Positions 8,859 to 18,011 are shown, counted from the first letter of the stretch. The stretch: DNA of 64,000 bases from JAFGJQ01 sp052034525 (GCA_052034525.1 JBPOIK010000079.1:1-64000), one strand, 5' to 3'. Notes: a model not told the origin generated them from the letters alone. Translations and numbers: made by a program.

Positions 8859-11800
8859 ATGAGCGGCATCTCGTCCAGCGTCGGCCTGATTTCCGGACTG
8901 AACACGCAGAATCTCATCGACCAACTCATCCAGATCCAGTCCAAGCCGCTCCAACTGCTCAAACAGCGGGTGTCGGATCTGCAGACGCAGCGGACGGCCT
9001 ATATGGACCTGTCCGCCCGCCTGCTGGCGGTGAAGAACATCGTCAGCCGCTTCGCCACCAGCGCCTTCTTCCAGACCTACAGAACTCAATCGAGCGACGA
9101 ATCGATCATGACCGCCACGGCCGGCGCCGGTGCGCTGCCCGGCACCTATCAGTTCCGCGTCCACTCGCTGGTGAGCAACCATCAGCTCATCGGGCAGGGG
9201 TTCGCCGATCCCGACACCACGCCGGTGGGGGCCGGCCGGCTGACAATCGAGATCGGCCATGGACAGCTCAACCCGGCCACCGAGATCGACAGCCTGCGGG
9301 GCGGACAAGGCATCCGTCGCGGCGTCTTCACCATCACCGACGGCGCCGGCGGAACGGCCCGGATCAGTCTGCGGGCCGCGGTGCTGGTGGACGACATCAT
9401 TGACGCCATCAACAGCCAGACGGACGCCGCCGTCCGGGCGTCGGTGTCCGGCGACCGCATCGTGATCGAAGATCTGTCCGGCGGGGCCGGACCGCTCCAG
9501 ATCGCCGACCAGACCGGCGGATCTTCGGCCCGGGACCTGGGCCTGCTCGGCTCCAGCACGACCGGCCGGATCGAGAGCGCCGACCTGATCAACCTGGTGG
9601 ACTCCACCCTGCTCTCGGTGCTCAACGACGGCAACGGCGTGCGCCGCAACAGCCTCTCCACCAGCGGCGATTTCCGCATCACCACCGGCGGAGGCGCGTC
9701 TTTCGTTGTGTCGCTTTCCGACTTCCTGCAGTCCACCACCCGGCTGGAGCAGCTCAACAGCGGCAACGGCGTGCGAATGGACGACGGTTCCGGCAACCCG
9801 CCGGGCATCATCCGCATCACGGACCGCAGCGGGCGGTCGGCCGAGGTGGACCTCTCCGGCGCCCGGACCATTCAGGACGTTCTGAACCGGATCAACGACG
9901 CCGACGTGGGCGTGCGGGCCATCTATGTCAGCTCGCACCTCCAGATCAGCGACACGACGGATACGCCGGCCGATGCGGCGACCCATTTCAAGATCGAGGA
10001 CGTCAGCGGGTTCGCCGCCCGCGACCTGGGCATCGCCGCGGATGTCGACAAGGATTACATCAGCGGGTCGGACATCTTCCGCATCAACACCGTCGGAGAC
10101 GTGATCCGGGCCATCCACTACGCTGCAGGCAACGACGACGGCTCCGGATGGCCGCTGGTCAGCGCGTCTGTGGACGACAACGGCCTGCGGCTGGAGGACA
10201 ACAACATCGGCGGTGGCGGCATTACGGTCGAGGCTCTGGCTGACGCCGAGGGCGTGCTGTCCCGCGCGGCCGCGGATCTGGGCCTGGAAGGTGCGTTCAC
10301 CGGGCAGACCGTCCGGTCACGCGACCTGATCGCCGGGTTGAACACCGTGCTGCTGAATTCGCTCAACGGCGGACGCGGTGTGAGCCTGGGCAGCATCGCC
10401 ATCACCGACCGGCTGGGCAACCGCTCCACCTATGACCTGCGCGGGGCCCAGACCGTGCAGAACGTGCTGGACATCATCAACAGCACCGCCGGCGGAGCGA
10501 ACGTCACCGCCCGTATCAACCCCGCCGGCAACGGCATCGAAATCGTCGACGAAACCGGTTCCGACATCGGAACGATCGTCGTCGAGGAAAGCGGAGGCAC
10601 CACCGCGGCGGACCTGGGCCTGCTGGGCTCTGCCGCCGGACCCAGCCTCATCGGACGCAACACGCAGCTCCGCTACGTCTCCGAAGCCACGCGCCTGGAA
10701 GACATGAACCACGGCCAGGGCGTGCGAACGGGCCGATTCAAAATTACCAACAGCCGCGGCGCCGCCGTCACCGTCAACGTCACCCAGAATCAGAAGACGC
10801 TCGGCGACATCATCCGGCTGATCAACTCGTACTCCGACGTGATCCAGGTTACCGCGGCCATCAACCCCGACGGCGACGGCCTGCTCCTGACGGACGCGGC
10901 CGGCGGGACCCAGGCGCTCAAGGTCACCGACCAGGAAGGCGGCGCCGCTGCCGACCTCCGCATCGCCGGCGAAGCGGCCGCCGGACAGACCTTCATCGAC
11001 GGCACGATGGAGATCACCGTCGAAATCGACGCCGACGATACCCTCAAAGACGTGGTCGCCAAACTCAACAACGCGGACCCGAACCTGGCGGCCTCCGTGG
11101 TGAATGACGGATCGCAGACCAGCCCCTACCGGCTGAGCATCTCCTCCCAGGTCTCCGGCAGACGCGGACACCTGGTTTTCGACGTGGGCAACAGCGGTCT
11201 GGTCGTGGACACTCTCGTACAGGCCCGCGACGCGGTCTTTTTCCTCGGAGACGGCCAGAGCAACAACCCCGTGGTAGTCTCCAGCCCGACGAACTCGGTG
11301 GCCAACGTCATCCCCGGCGTGACCCTGAATCTGCTGGGAGTCTCCGAGGAGCCGGTCAGCCTGAACGTCGCGCAGGACATCGACAAAATTGCCACCGACC
11401 TCAAGGGCTTCGTGACCAAGTACAACGACGTGCTGACCCGGATCGACGACTACACGGAGTTCGACGCCGACACGAAAGTCCGCGGCGTGCTGCTGGGCGA
11501 CGTGACGGTCCGCCGCATCCAGGACCGGCTGAACCGTTCCGTCATGAGGGCGTATGCGTCCGGGTCGGCCGGCCTCAACCGTCTGGCGGACGTGGGCATC
11601 CAGTATCGCAACGGCCGGCTGGAGTTCAACGAGGACAAGTTCCGCCAGGTCTATCGCGACAACCCCCGGCTTGTCGAACAGCTCTTCACCGACAAGGAGA
11701 ACGGCATCGGGGCGGCCATGAACGAGATCCTGGACGAACTGACCAAGTCGTCCGAAGGGCTGATCGACCGGGCCGCCGCCACGCTCCAGACCCGGGAGGA

Positions 11801-11951
11801 CGATCTGAACAAGCGCATGACTTCCATGCAGGCCCTGCTCGACGGACAGCGCAGCCGGCTGGAACGCCAGTTCCAGGGCCTGGAATCCGCCCTGGCCAAC
11901 CTCAGCGCCCAGCAGACCGCCCTGGCGGCCCTGTCGGCACGTCAGTCCTAG
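8859..11951 (+). CDS. fliD: Flagellar filament cap protein FliD, oversized
   Basis: FliD caps the growing filament and is needed for flagellin polymerisation. The N-terminal D0 region (GISSSVGLISGLNTQNLIDQLI) and C-terminal coiled-coil region (MTSMQALLDGQRSRLERQF) are typical. At 1030 residues it is about twice the usual length. The extra length comes from four related modules of about 100 residues (near 145-232, 294-394, 494-590 and 610-705), each with a GxGVR-like opening, a middle block such as ARTIQDVLNRIN, and AADLGLLG at the end. These resemble Flagellin_IN repeats. The start at 8859 has GGAG about 10 nt upstream. FliS follows. Confidence 0.93.
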   Translation: MSGISSSVGLISGLNTQNLIDQLIQIQSKPLQLLKQRVSDLQTQRTAYMDLSARLLAVKNIVSRFATSAFFQTYRTQSSDESIMTATAGAGALPGTYQFRVHSLVSNHQLIGQGFADPDTTPVGAGRLTIEIGHGQLNPATEIDSLRGGQGIRRGVFTITDGAGGTARISLRAAVLVDDIIDAINSQTDAAVRASVSGDRIVIEDLSGGAGPLQIADQTGGSSARDLGLLGSSTTGRIESADLINLVDSTLLSVLNDGNGVRRNSLSTSGDFRITTGGGASFVVSLSDFLQSTTRLEQLNSGNGVRMDDGSGNPPGIIRITDRSGRSAEVDLSGARTIQDVLNRINDADVGVRAIYVSSHLQISDTTDTPADAATHFKIEDVSGFAARDLGIAADVDKDYISGSDIFRINTVGDVIRAIHYAAGNDDGSGWPLVSASVDDNGLRLEDNNIGGGGITVEALADAEGVLSRAAADLGLEGAFTGQTVRSRDLIAGLNTVLLNSLNGGRGVSLGSIAITDRLGNRSTYDLRGAQTVQNVLDIINSTAGGANVTARINPAGNGIEIVDETGSDIGTIVVEESGGTTAADLGLLGSAAGPSLIGRNTQLRYVSEATRLEDMNHGQGVRTGRFKITNSRGAAVTVNVTQNQKTLGDIIRLINSYSDVIQVTAAINPDGDGLLLTDAAGGTQALKVTDQEGGAAADLRIAGEAAAGQTFIDGTMEITVEIDADDTLKDVVAKLNNADPNLAASVVNDGSQTSPYRLSISSQVSGRRGHLVFDVGNSGLVVDTLVQARDAVFFLGDGQSNNPVVVSSPTNSVANVIPGVTLNLLGVSEEPVSLNVAQDIDKIATDLKGFVTKYNDVLTRIDDYTEFDADTKVRGVLLGDVTVRRIQDRLNRSVMRAYASGSAGLNRLADVGIQYRNGRLEFNEDKFRQVYRDNPRLVEQLFTDKENGIGAAMNEILDELTKSSEGLIDRAAATLQTREDDLNKRMTSMQALLDGQRSRLERQFQGLESALANLSAQQTALAALSARQS

Positions 11952-11952
11952 T

Positions 11953-11984
11953 CCCGGGTTATCAGCCCTGCCGCCGGGTTTTTT
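11953..11984 (+). terminator. Weak terminator-like hairpin between fliD and fliS
   Basis: CCCGG and CCGGG form a 5-bp stem followed by six T residues. The long loop makes it weak, and it may be only partial attenuation before fliS. Confidence 0.35.
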
Positions 11985-12024
11985 GGTCAATTCGACCCCG
12001 GCGGAATCCGATGTACGAACCGGA

Positions 12025-12546
12025 ATGTCCGCCGGCACCCCCAATTCGTACCTTCGCAACGCGGTCATGACGGCCTCCCCGGAGCAGCTTCACCTGATGC
12101 TCTACGACGGGGCGATCCGGTTCAGCCTTCAGGCCCGGGATGCCATCGAGGCACGCGATTACGAAACGTCTTATAACAAGCTGTCCCGGGCCCAGGCGAT
12201 CATCCTGGAAATGCAGAGCGGGTTGCGACCGGAGGTCAACCGCGAGCTGTGCGAGCGGATGGCCGCCATCTATTCGTTCATCTATCGCAAGCTGGTGGAC
12301 GCCAGCGTACACCACAGCGTCAGCGACCTGGACGACGCCCTCAAAATTCTCCGCTATCAGCGGGAGACCTGGGTCATGCTGATCGACAAGGTCAATCAGA
12401 CGCGGGCGGAACAGGGATCGGCGGGTGCGGACGAGGCGCCTGACGCGAAGCCGGGCCCCTCCCCTAAAACCCCGGCCGCCCCGGCAAAGCCCCAGCCGGT
12501 GGGGGAAGCGGCGTCCGCGGGCTCCACCTTCTCTGTTGAGGGATGA
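12025..12546 (+). CDS. fliS: Flagellin export chaperone FliS
   Basis: FliS binds the C-terminus of flagellin in the cytoplasm and prevents premature polymerisation. The family signature is clear: YLRNAVMTASPEQLHLMLYDGAIRF, with IYSFIYRKLVDASVHHSVSDL and RYQRETWVML further on. Homology ends near residue 125. The last 45 residues are a Pro/Ala-rich tail not typical of FliS. The ATG at 12025 is preferred to an upstream TTG at 11983 because it fits the usual N-terminus, although its Shine-Dalgarno is weak. It follows fliD by about 70 nt and is probably co-transcribed. Confidence 0.9.
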   Translation: MSAGTPNSYLRNAVMTASPEQLHLMLYDGAIRFSLQARDAIEARDYETSYNKLSRAQAIILEMQSGLRPEVNRELCERMAAIYSFIYRKLVDASVHHSVSDLDDALKILRYQRETWVMLIDKVNQTRAEQGSAGADEAPDAKPGPSPKTPAAPAKPQPVGEAASAGSTFSVEG

Positions 12547-12677
12547 TCGGGGCGGGAAGCGTGCCTGTGTCCCTGTCTTCCGCTTGACCGCAGCACCCGG
12601 GATCGCGACCATTGACCCGTCTTGGACGCCGCGATGGAGTACGTTCTGGCGTTCGGAGAAGGTTTGGAGGTCCGCGC

Positions 12678-13793
12678 ATGAACCATCCCTTGCTGCTGTG
12701 GCTGCCGGCTTTGGCCGGGTGGCTGTTGATCGGTTCACCCGCTCTGCTCGTCGCACAGACGGCGGACACACCGGACGCCGCGCCGCCCGGCGCGACCGGC
12801 GCCGCGCCTTCCATCTCCCAGAGCCTTGACCAGGCCTCCGCCGAAATCACGGCTGCCGAGGAGGCCATCGAAAGCGGTCGCGGCGAGTGGCAGCCGCGTG
12901 CCCGGAAGGCAAAGGAGCTGGCGAGCTACGTCTTGTCCGTCGAGCCCTTGAATCCGCGAGCCCAGTTCGTTCTCGGACGGGTGCTGCTGCTGGAGGGTCG
13001 GGCCCGGGAGGCGATGGATTACATCACCAAATACACCCAGGATCCGCGGGAAGGTCAGTTTGACTGGCTCGGCTTCAAGCTGCTGGGCGACGTTCTGGCG
13101 GAGGGCAAGTATTACGAGCTGGCCGAATCGAAGTACCTCCAGGCCCTCCAACTCAACCGACAGGAACCGAGCATTTTCTTCGGGTTGGCCACGGTCCGAG
13201 CCAACCGCAAGATGTACAAGGAGGCCGCCGACAACGCCCGCCAGGGCATTACGCTGCAGTCGCCGCCGCGGGCCAAATACCACGCGCTGCTGGCCCGGAT
13301 TCTCCTGGAAACCCTCAAGGACGCCACGACGGACCCGCAAACCAAGCTGAAAAACCTCGCGGAAGCACAGGCCGAAGCACGGCGCGCCGTGGAACTGATT
13401 CGTGAGCGTGTCCGCGAAAGCCCCGGTGAGGTGACCCGCCTGGGCCAGTTGAGCAACCTGCTGAGCCTGCAGCGGACCGTGGAAGAGACCCGTCTGAGCC
13501 TCTATCCGGAGCAGGCCGAGACGTACCTGGCCATCGCCCGGATCGTGCAGGACCAGGCCGACCTGGCCCGCCTGAACGCCTATCACCAGGCGATCAGCGT
13601 TCTGGAACGCGGCATCGAGCAGACGGGCGCGAACGCACCGCCGGAACTGCTCTACGAGGCCGCCCGCCTGATGTATGCCGTGGGACGAATCGAGGACGCC
13701 CGGACCACCCTGACAACACTGCTGGAAAAAGACCCCAGCCACGCGGAAGGCCGGGCCCTGCTGGAGCGCCTGGGCGAACCGCCGGCCCCGTAA
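12678..13793 (+). CDS. Secreted TPR-repeat protein
   Basis: This 371-residue protein has an N-terminal signal peptide (hydrophobic LLLWLPALAGWLLIGSPALLV, likely cleaved after VAQ at about residue 26). Helical TPR-like repeats run from about residue 65 to the end, for example NPRAQFVLGRVLLLEGRAREA, YYELAESKYLQALQLN and ALLEKDPSHAEGRALLERLG. TPR domains mediate protein-protein contacts. No catalytic domain is seen. The start at 12678 has GGAGG 7 nt upstream. It follows the flagellar genes, but nothing ties it to motility. The function is unknown. Confidence 0.75.
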   Translation: MNHPLLLWLPALAGWLLIGSPALLVAQTADTPDAAPPGATGAAPSISQSLDQASAEITAAEEAIESGRGEWQPRARKAKELASYVLSVEPLNPRAQFVLGRVLLLEGRAREAMDYITKYTQDPREGQFDWLGFKLLGDVLAEGKYYELAESKYLQALQLNRQEPSIFFGLATVRANRKMYKEAADNARQGITLQSPPRAKYHALLARILLETLKDATTDPQTKLKNLAEAQAEARRAVELIRERVRESPGEVTRLGQLSNLLSLQRTVEETRLSLYPEQAETYLAIARIVQDQADLARLNAYHQAISVLERGIEQTGANAPPELLYEAARLMYAVGRIEDARTTLTTLLEKDPSHAEGRALLERLGEPPAP

Positions 13794-13842
13794 CGGAAAC
13801 CCGGGCCGGCCGAATCCACGGCCCGATCATGAATCTGCCACA

Positions 13843-14217
13843 GAGCGAAGCGGGCTTGTAAGCCGAATTCTGTTCGACGGGACCGCACGAGTCGGCGCCC
13901 GCCGGGCGACCATTCATCTGGGCCGGTCGTCGCCGACCGGCTCGAGCACCCTACCCGCGGCTCGTATCGAGGCGGGCCGCCTCTGGCCGCTGCTTGGGCT
14001 TGCTGGCGGTGGGGTTTGCCCTGCCGCGACTGTCACCAGCCGCGCGGTGCGCTCTTACCGCACCTTTTCACCCTTACCCGAAGGCGGTGTGTTTTCTGTG
14101 GCACTTTCCCTCGGCTCGCGCCGGGTTGGTGTTACCAACCACCGTGCCCTGCCCAGTTCGGACTTTCCTCCCATCCGCGCGAGGCGGATGAGCGGCCGCC
14201 ACCGCCCGCTTCGCTCA
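13843..14217 (-). ncRNA. rnpB: RNase P RNA
   Basis: The minus strand encodes a bacterial type A RNase P RNA of about 375 nt, the ribozyme that trims tRNA 5' ends. The 5' GAGCGAAGCGGGC pairs with the 3' GCCCGCTTCGCTC to form helix P1. Hallmark conserved segments are GAGGAAAGTCCGAAC near the 5' end, ACAGAAAACACA, GGGTAAGGGTGAAAAGGTG in the middle, and AGATGAATGGTC plus ACAGAATTCGGCTTA near the 3' end. The apparent reading frames over this interval are spurious. A TATAAT-type promoter ends about 6 nt upstream of the 5' end. Confidence 0.95.
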
Positions 14218-14222
14218 TCGGG

Positions 14223-14250
14223 ATTATAGGGCCAGGCCGGACACGGTCCA
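14223..14250 (-). promoter_or_regulatory. Sigma-70 promoter of rnpB
   Basis: On the minus strand TGGACC (14245-14250) and a perfect TATAAT (14223-14228) are separated by 16 nt. The predicted transcription start coincides with the 5' end of rnpB. Confidence 0.7.
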
Positions 14251-14283
14251 CGTGCTGGTTACCGCGGGCCGGAACCGGTCGCC

Positions 14284-15711
14284 TCACGAAGCGGAGCCGG
14301 GAATGCCCGCGCCACCTTCCGCCGGGCGGTTCGACGCGGGCTGGGTGGTTGCGGGCGGAGGCGCAGGCTCCGGATAGGCCGAGCGATCGGCTTTGATGTC
14401 TGCGAGTGTCTCCTGGATCAGGGCCTGCTCCTGCCAGCCGGTGGCGAGTCGAACTCCGCGCTCCGCCGTCTGGATCGCCTCGTCTTTCTTGCCCAGGGCG
14501 TGCAGCAGACGGGCCAGGGTGTCAATCACGCCGATGTCTTTGCCCTCGGTCAGTTGATCGGCCTTGCGGGCGTATTCCAGGTCGGCCGGCGTGGGCTTGC
14601 CGGAGAGATATCCATTCCAGGCGAGAGCATTGTACGTATCGGGTTCGTCCAGCAGCTCGATCAGACGGGCAGCGACCTTGGCCGCGTCTTGCGTGCGGCC
14701 CAACCCCTCCAGTATCTGGTAATAGGACGGCACCGCAAAGAGCCCCATGAGGCGCTCCTCCGGAGGCGCCGCGTCCTTGGCGGGCACGCCCGCCAGAATC
14801 CGATCGACGGTGGCCATGATGTCCAGATCGGCCGCCACCTCCGCGTAGCGCCGGGCGCTCAGCAGTAACGGCAGGGCCGCCTCCGCAAGCGCCGCCCGGA
14901 CGGCGGCCGGCGTCTGGGAATCCGCCCGTTTCTTCTCGTACAGAGCCAGGGTCTGCTGGGGCTCCTGAAAGATTTCATTGTAGAGGGCAAGGGTCATTAT
15001 GGCGTCGACATCCGCGCCGCCGTCTTCCACCTTTTTGCGGAGCGCCTGGCGCCGGGACGCCAGTTCGTCCAGCAGCAACGGATACTGGTCGTAGAGCATC
15101 ATCATCATTTCCGAAGCGACGACGGCCCGCATGGCGGAGAGGTTCGGGTGCCGGGCGAAGCCCTGTTCCAGGCACGCGATGTACTCGTCGAACGCCATCT
15201 TGTACTGGCCCTTGGTCGCGTAGGCGAACGCCAGCTCCTTGCGGATCAGCGGATTGGTGGGGTCTGTTTTGGCGATCTTTTCCTTGGCCCGGGCAATGGC
15301 GTCCTTGCCCTCGGCGATCCCGGCGGCCGCTTCCAGGAACTGCTCGACGGTTACGTAGGTAATCAGGCGGTCGATCTCCGTGCCGTCGGGCCTGAGGAAG
15401 ATCAGCGTGGGAAACGACACCACCTTGAACTGTTCAAGAAGCTTGGGATTGTTGTTCTCGTTGACCTTCAGCGCAATGGTGTTCTTGCCAATCCACTCGA
15501 TCACCTTGGGATCCTTGAAGGTCGTAGCGTCAAGCATGCGGCAAGGCTGGCACCAGTCGGCATAGAAATCGATGAAAACCAGCTTCTTCTCTTTGCCGGC
15601 CAGGGCCTTGGCGTCGTCCACGGAGAGGTCTCGGTACAGCTTATCCTGCCCCAGGCTCAGCCCGGCCGTACCCAGCCAGAACGCGGCTACCAACAGCGTG
15701 CGATGTCTCAT
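14284..15711 (-). CDS. Secreted thioredoxin-fold protein with TPR-like C-terminus
   Basis: This 475-residue protein has a signal peptide (residues 1-21, ending SLGQ) and then a thioredoxin domain at about 25-135 with the active site FYADWCQPC (Cys54/Cys57) and the cis-proline segment VVSFPTLIF. The domain is of the DsbD-gamma/thioredoxin_7 type. Residues 150-450 are helical with TPR-like repeats such as NPLIRKELAFAYATKGQYKMAFDEY and LARLLHALGKKDEAIQTAERG. The tail is Pro/Ala-rich. It likely acts in the periplasm as a disulfide oxidoreductase with a docking scaffold. The start at 15711 has AGAAGGA about 7 nt upstream. Confidence 0.85.
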   Translation of the reverse strand: MRHRTLLVAAFWLGTAGLSLGQDKLYRDLSVDDAKALAGKEKKLVFIDFYADWCQPCRMLDATTFKDPKVIEWIGKNTIALKVNENNNPKLLEQFKVVSFPTLIFLRPDGTEIDRLITYVTVEQFLEAAAGIAEGKDAIARAKEKIAKTDPTNPLIRKELAFAYATKGQYKMAFDEYIACLEQGFARHPNLSAMRAVVASEMMMMLYDQYPLLLDELASRRQALRKKVEDGGADVDAIMTLALYNEIFQEPQQTLALYEKKRADSQTPAAVRAALAEAALPLLLSARRYAEVAADLDIMATVDRILAGVPAKDAAPPEERLMGLFAVPSYYQILEGLGRTQDAAKVAARLIELLDEPDTYNALAWNGYLSGKPTPADLEYARKADQLTEGKDIGVIDTLARLLHALGKKDEAIQTAERGVRLATGWQEQALIQETLADIKADRSAYPEPAPPPATTQPASNRPAEGGAGIPGSAS

Positions 15712-16183
15712 GTTCGGGTCCTTCTCGAATACCTGCGGAACCGCCCGACGCCGTCAAAAACCAAAGCGCGGCCGACCACAGAGCGGAAAATGCTAGCACG
15801 GCCGCACTCCGAAAGCCACCGGACGGCCCCGCGAACCCTTCGAAACGGGCCGGGACAGCCCCGGCCGTGACACGGGAGGGAGCCGCCTTCCTCCCGCTTC
15901 CGCCGCCTTTGCCGGAGCGGGCGACCGGAGGCCTTCCGGTCTCTCGACGCGGAGCCGGCGGTTCTCTACAATACGGCCCTGCGGAACGTATGGCGGGGGC
16001 ATCAGGCTGCCGCCCCAGGTCACGAATTACCCGTGTACGCACGGGCCTCCACCGCCCAGGTAGCGACCCCTCCAGACCCTGCTCCGACCGGACGGTCGTG
16101 GTCCGACCGGCGGCAGGCGGGTCGGATGGTCCAGCGGTACCGGCCCGGCGGGTTTCACGGTCCAACAGCGGAGACGAACGATC
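15712..16183. other. Divergent intergenic region
   Basis: This 472-nt spacer lies between divergent genes. It contains one reasonable plus-strand promoter at 15944-15972. No RNA gene or repeat was recognised in the rest. Confidence 0.5.
15944..15972 (+). promoter_or_regulatory. Candidate promoter of the isocitrate/isopropylmalate dehydrogenase gene
   Basis: TCGACG (15944-15949) and TACAAT (15967-15972) are 17 nt apart, giving a leader of about 205 nt. Confidence 0.45.
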
Positions 16184-17299
16184 ATGGCCCAGTATCGGAT
16201 TGCATGGCTGCCCGGCGACGGCGTGGGCAAGGACGTGATGGAAGCGGCTCGCATCGTGCTCGACGCATTGAAGCTGGACGCAGAGTACATCCCCGGCGAC
16301 ATCGGCTGGGATTTCTGGTGCCGCGAGGGCAACGCTCTGCCGGAGCGGACGCTCGAAATGATGAAGAACACGCACTGCGCCCTGTTCGGAGCCATCACCT
16401 CCAAGCCCAAGGACGAGGCGGACCGCGACCTGGACCCGTCTCTGAAGGGCAAGGGGCACGTGTACTTCAGCCCGATCGTCAAGATGCGACAGGTGCTGAA
16501 CCTGCACACGAATCTCCGGCCGTGCAAGGCGTACCCCGGCAATCCGCTGAATTATCGCGAGGGCGTGGACCTGGTCGTGTTCCGGGAGAACACCGAAGGC
16601 ATGTACGGCGGGGTGGAGTTCCATCCGATTCCGCAGGCGGTGTACGACGCTCTCTGTGTCCACCCGAAGATGAAAGGATTCGCGAAGCACGGACTGGACA
16701 ACCTGGCCATGTCCACCCGGATCATGTCGCGCGAGGGCTGCCGGTCCATCGTGACGCAGGCGTTCGAATTCGCCCGCAAACACAAGCGACGCTCCGTGAC
16801 GCTGGTGGACAAACCGAACGTACTGCGGGAAACCGGCGGCCTGATCACCCGAGTCGCCCGTGAGGTCGCCAAGAGCTACCCGGAAATCCCGCTCTGGGAG
16901 ACGAACATTGACGCCCAGTGCATGTGGCTCCTGAAGAACCCGCAGGATTACGACGTGCTGGTGGCGGAGAACATGTTCGGCGACATCATTTCCGACCTGG
17001 CCGCCGCCCTGGTGGGTGGCCTGGGTTTCGCCAGCGCCGCGAACATCGGCGATGCGTACGCCGTCTTCGAGCCGACCCACGGCTCCGCCCCGAAATACGC
17101 GGGGATGTACAAGGTGAACCCCATGGCCATGCTGCTCACCTGCAAGCTGATGTTCGACTGGCTGGGCGAAAACGAGCTGTCCGCCCGTCTGGAAGCCGCC
17201 ATCGCCCGGGTGATCCGGGAGCACAAGGTCGGCACCTACGACGTGGGTCTGAAGAACACGACGCTGGAAGTCGCGGAAGAGGTGGCGAGGAACGTGTGA
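16184..17299 (+). CDS. Isocitrate/isopropylmalate dehydrogenase family oxidoreductase
   Basis: This 371-residue protein is a beta-decarboxylating NAD(P)-dependent dehydrogenase of the isocitrate/3-isopropylmalate family. The motifs are LPGDGVGKDVMEA at the start, FRENTEGMYGG, the metal-binding MFGDIISDLAAALVGGLGF, and the nucleotide-binding EPTHGSAPKYAG. The substrate is not settled by sequence inspection. NAD-dependent isocitrate, isopropylmalate, homoisocitrate and tartrate dehydrogenases share these motifs. No leuC/leuD neighbours are present, so the context does not point to leucine synthesis. The start has GGAG about 10 nt upstream. Confidence 0.88.
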   Translation: MAQYRIAWLPGDGVGKDVMEAARIVLDALKLDAEYIPGDIGWDFWCREGNALPERTLEMMKNTHCALFGAITSKPKDEADRDLDPSLKGKGHVYFSPIVKMRQVLNLHTNLRPCKAYPGNPLNYREGVDLVVFRENTEGMYGGVEFHPIPQAVYDALCVHPKMKGFAKHGLDNLAMSTRIMSREGCRSIVTQAFEFARKHKRRSVTLVDKPNVLRETGGLITRVAREVAKSYPEIPLWETNIDAQCMWLLKNPQDYDVLVAENMFGDIISDLAAALVGGLGFASAANIGDAYAVFEPTHGSAPKYAGMYKVNPMAMLLTCKLMFDWLGENELSARLEAAIARVIREHKVGTYDVGLKNTTLEVAEEVARNV

Positions 17300-17305
17300 G
17301 GGGGA

Positions 17306-17457
17306 GGGATCGAGGAATTCAGGGACCCAGGGATCGAGGGAGCCAGGGGTCCCGGGATCAACGGGTCCAGGGATCGAGGGATCCAGGGGTCGAGGGATCT
17401 AGGGATCCAGGGATCGAGGGATCCAGGGATCGAGTGGTCGAGGGATCCAGGGATCGA
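17306..17457 (+). repeat. 8-bp tandem array, about 19 phased units
   Basis: Starting 7 nt after a stop codon, an 8-bp unit with consensus GGGATCSA runs for about 19 units in constant register. GGGATCGA and GGGATCCA are the two commonest variants. Units at both ends are more diverged than those in the middle. It is not coding. On the minus strand it would read as repeated SLDPS/IPG peptides. Confidence 0.9.
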
Positions 17458-17587
17458 GGAGGGGGGCGGGGGCGGCTGCTCGATTTCGGACTTCGTGATC
17501 GACCGGTCGGCAAATATGCACCGATGGGCCCCAGGGCGTGGCGTTCCATGGACCGCGGGAACCCGCTGATGTTTGGCCGGTCATCCG

Positions 17588-17633
17588 GGTCGGCTTCAGC
17601 CGACCGGCCAGTGCCCCCACCTTCAGGTGGGGG
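17588..17633. repeat. Pair of perfect REP-like hairpins
   Basis: GGTCGGCT-TC-AGCCGACC (17588-17605, 8-bp stem) is followed by CCCCCACCT-TC-AGGTGGGGG (17614-17633, 9-bp stem). Both share a CTTCAG centre, which is typical of REP-type palindromes, although no related copy can be confirmed outside this locus. Confidence 0.6.
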
Positions 17634-17678
17634 TGGGCGGCCATCCCATTACTCCAGTCTTCTTTCCTCTTGTGTCAG

Positions 17679-17701
17679 AGCCGGCATTCAGCCGGCTTTT
17701 T
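17679..17701 (+). terminator. Hairpin followed by T-run within palindrome cluster
   Basis: AGCCGGC and GCCGGCT form a 7-bp stem around a 5-nt loop followed by five T residues. It is shaped like an intrinsic terminator, but no gene ends nearby, so it may be another REP-like palindrome. A related imperfect copy, AGCTGGCTGAAGCCGGTT, lies about 50 nt downstream. Confidence 0.4.
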
Positions 17702-18005
17702 CCGCGTTCCCGCGAGTTGCGTTGGTAGGACAAAGCTGGCTGAAGCCGGTTCCCGGGAGAAGTGCGACAGGAAAGACTGGATGCGCGCAGGCTGCAGAGA
17801 ATCTGGACGGCTGGCGTCCAGCTGGCGGTCTCCTCGCCCTTGGAGCTTCGGACGAAAAAATCATCAGATCCAGCGCGCCGACGTACGGCGGCTCTCCCGG
17901 CCGCCCGCGCGTGCGTCCCAACGTATCTACCAATCGTCACTTGCGAACAACGCACCGGCTCGGCCTGAGCCGGCCGGCTGCGTTGCCCGGGAGCGCGGCC
18001 GCTCA

Positions 18006-18011
18006 TACAAT
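18006..18011 (+). promoter_or_regulatory. -10-like box abutting the PTPS-like start
   Basis: TACAAT lies 8 nt before the GTG start. A convincing -35 is not visible (the best is CGTTGC 17 nt upstream). If real, transcription would start at or next to the GTG. Confidence 0.35.

Noticed and set aside
11983..12024. TTG start 14 codons upstream of fliS
   Set aside because: It would add residues not seen in FliS and has no Shine-Dalgarno. The ATG at 12025 fits better.
13994..14396. Several plus-strand frames over 13994-14396
   Set aside because: They overlap the conserved RNase P RNA on the opposite strand, which explains the region fully.
17306..17457. CRISPR-like array
   Set aside because: Units are 8 bp in direct register without spacers, and no cas genes are nearby.
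17358..17549. Minus-strand reading frame with repeated SLDPSIPG peptide
   Set aside because: It is produced by the non-coding 8-bp array. It has no start context or homology, so it is not called a gene.
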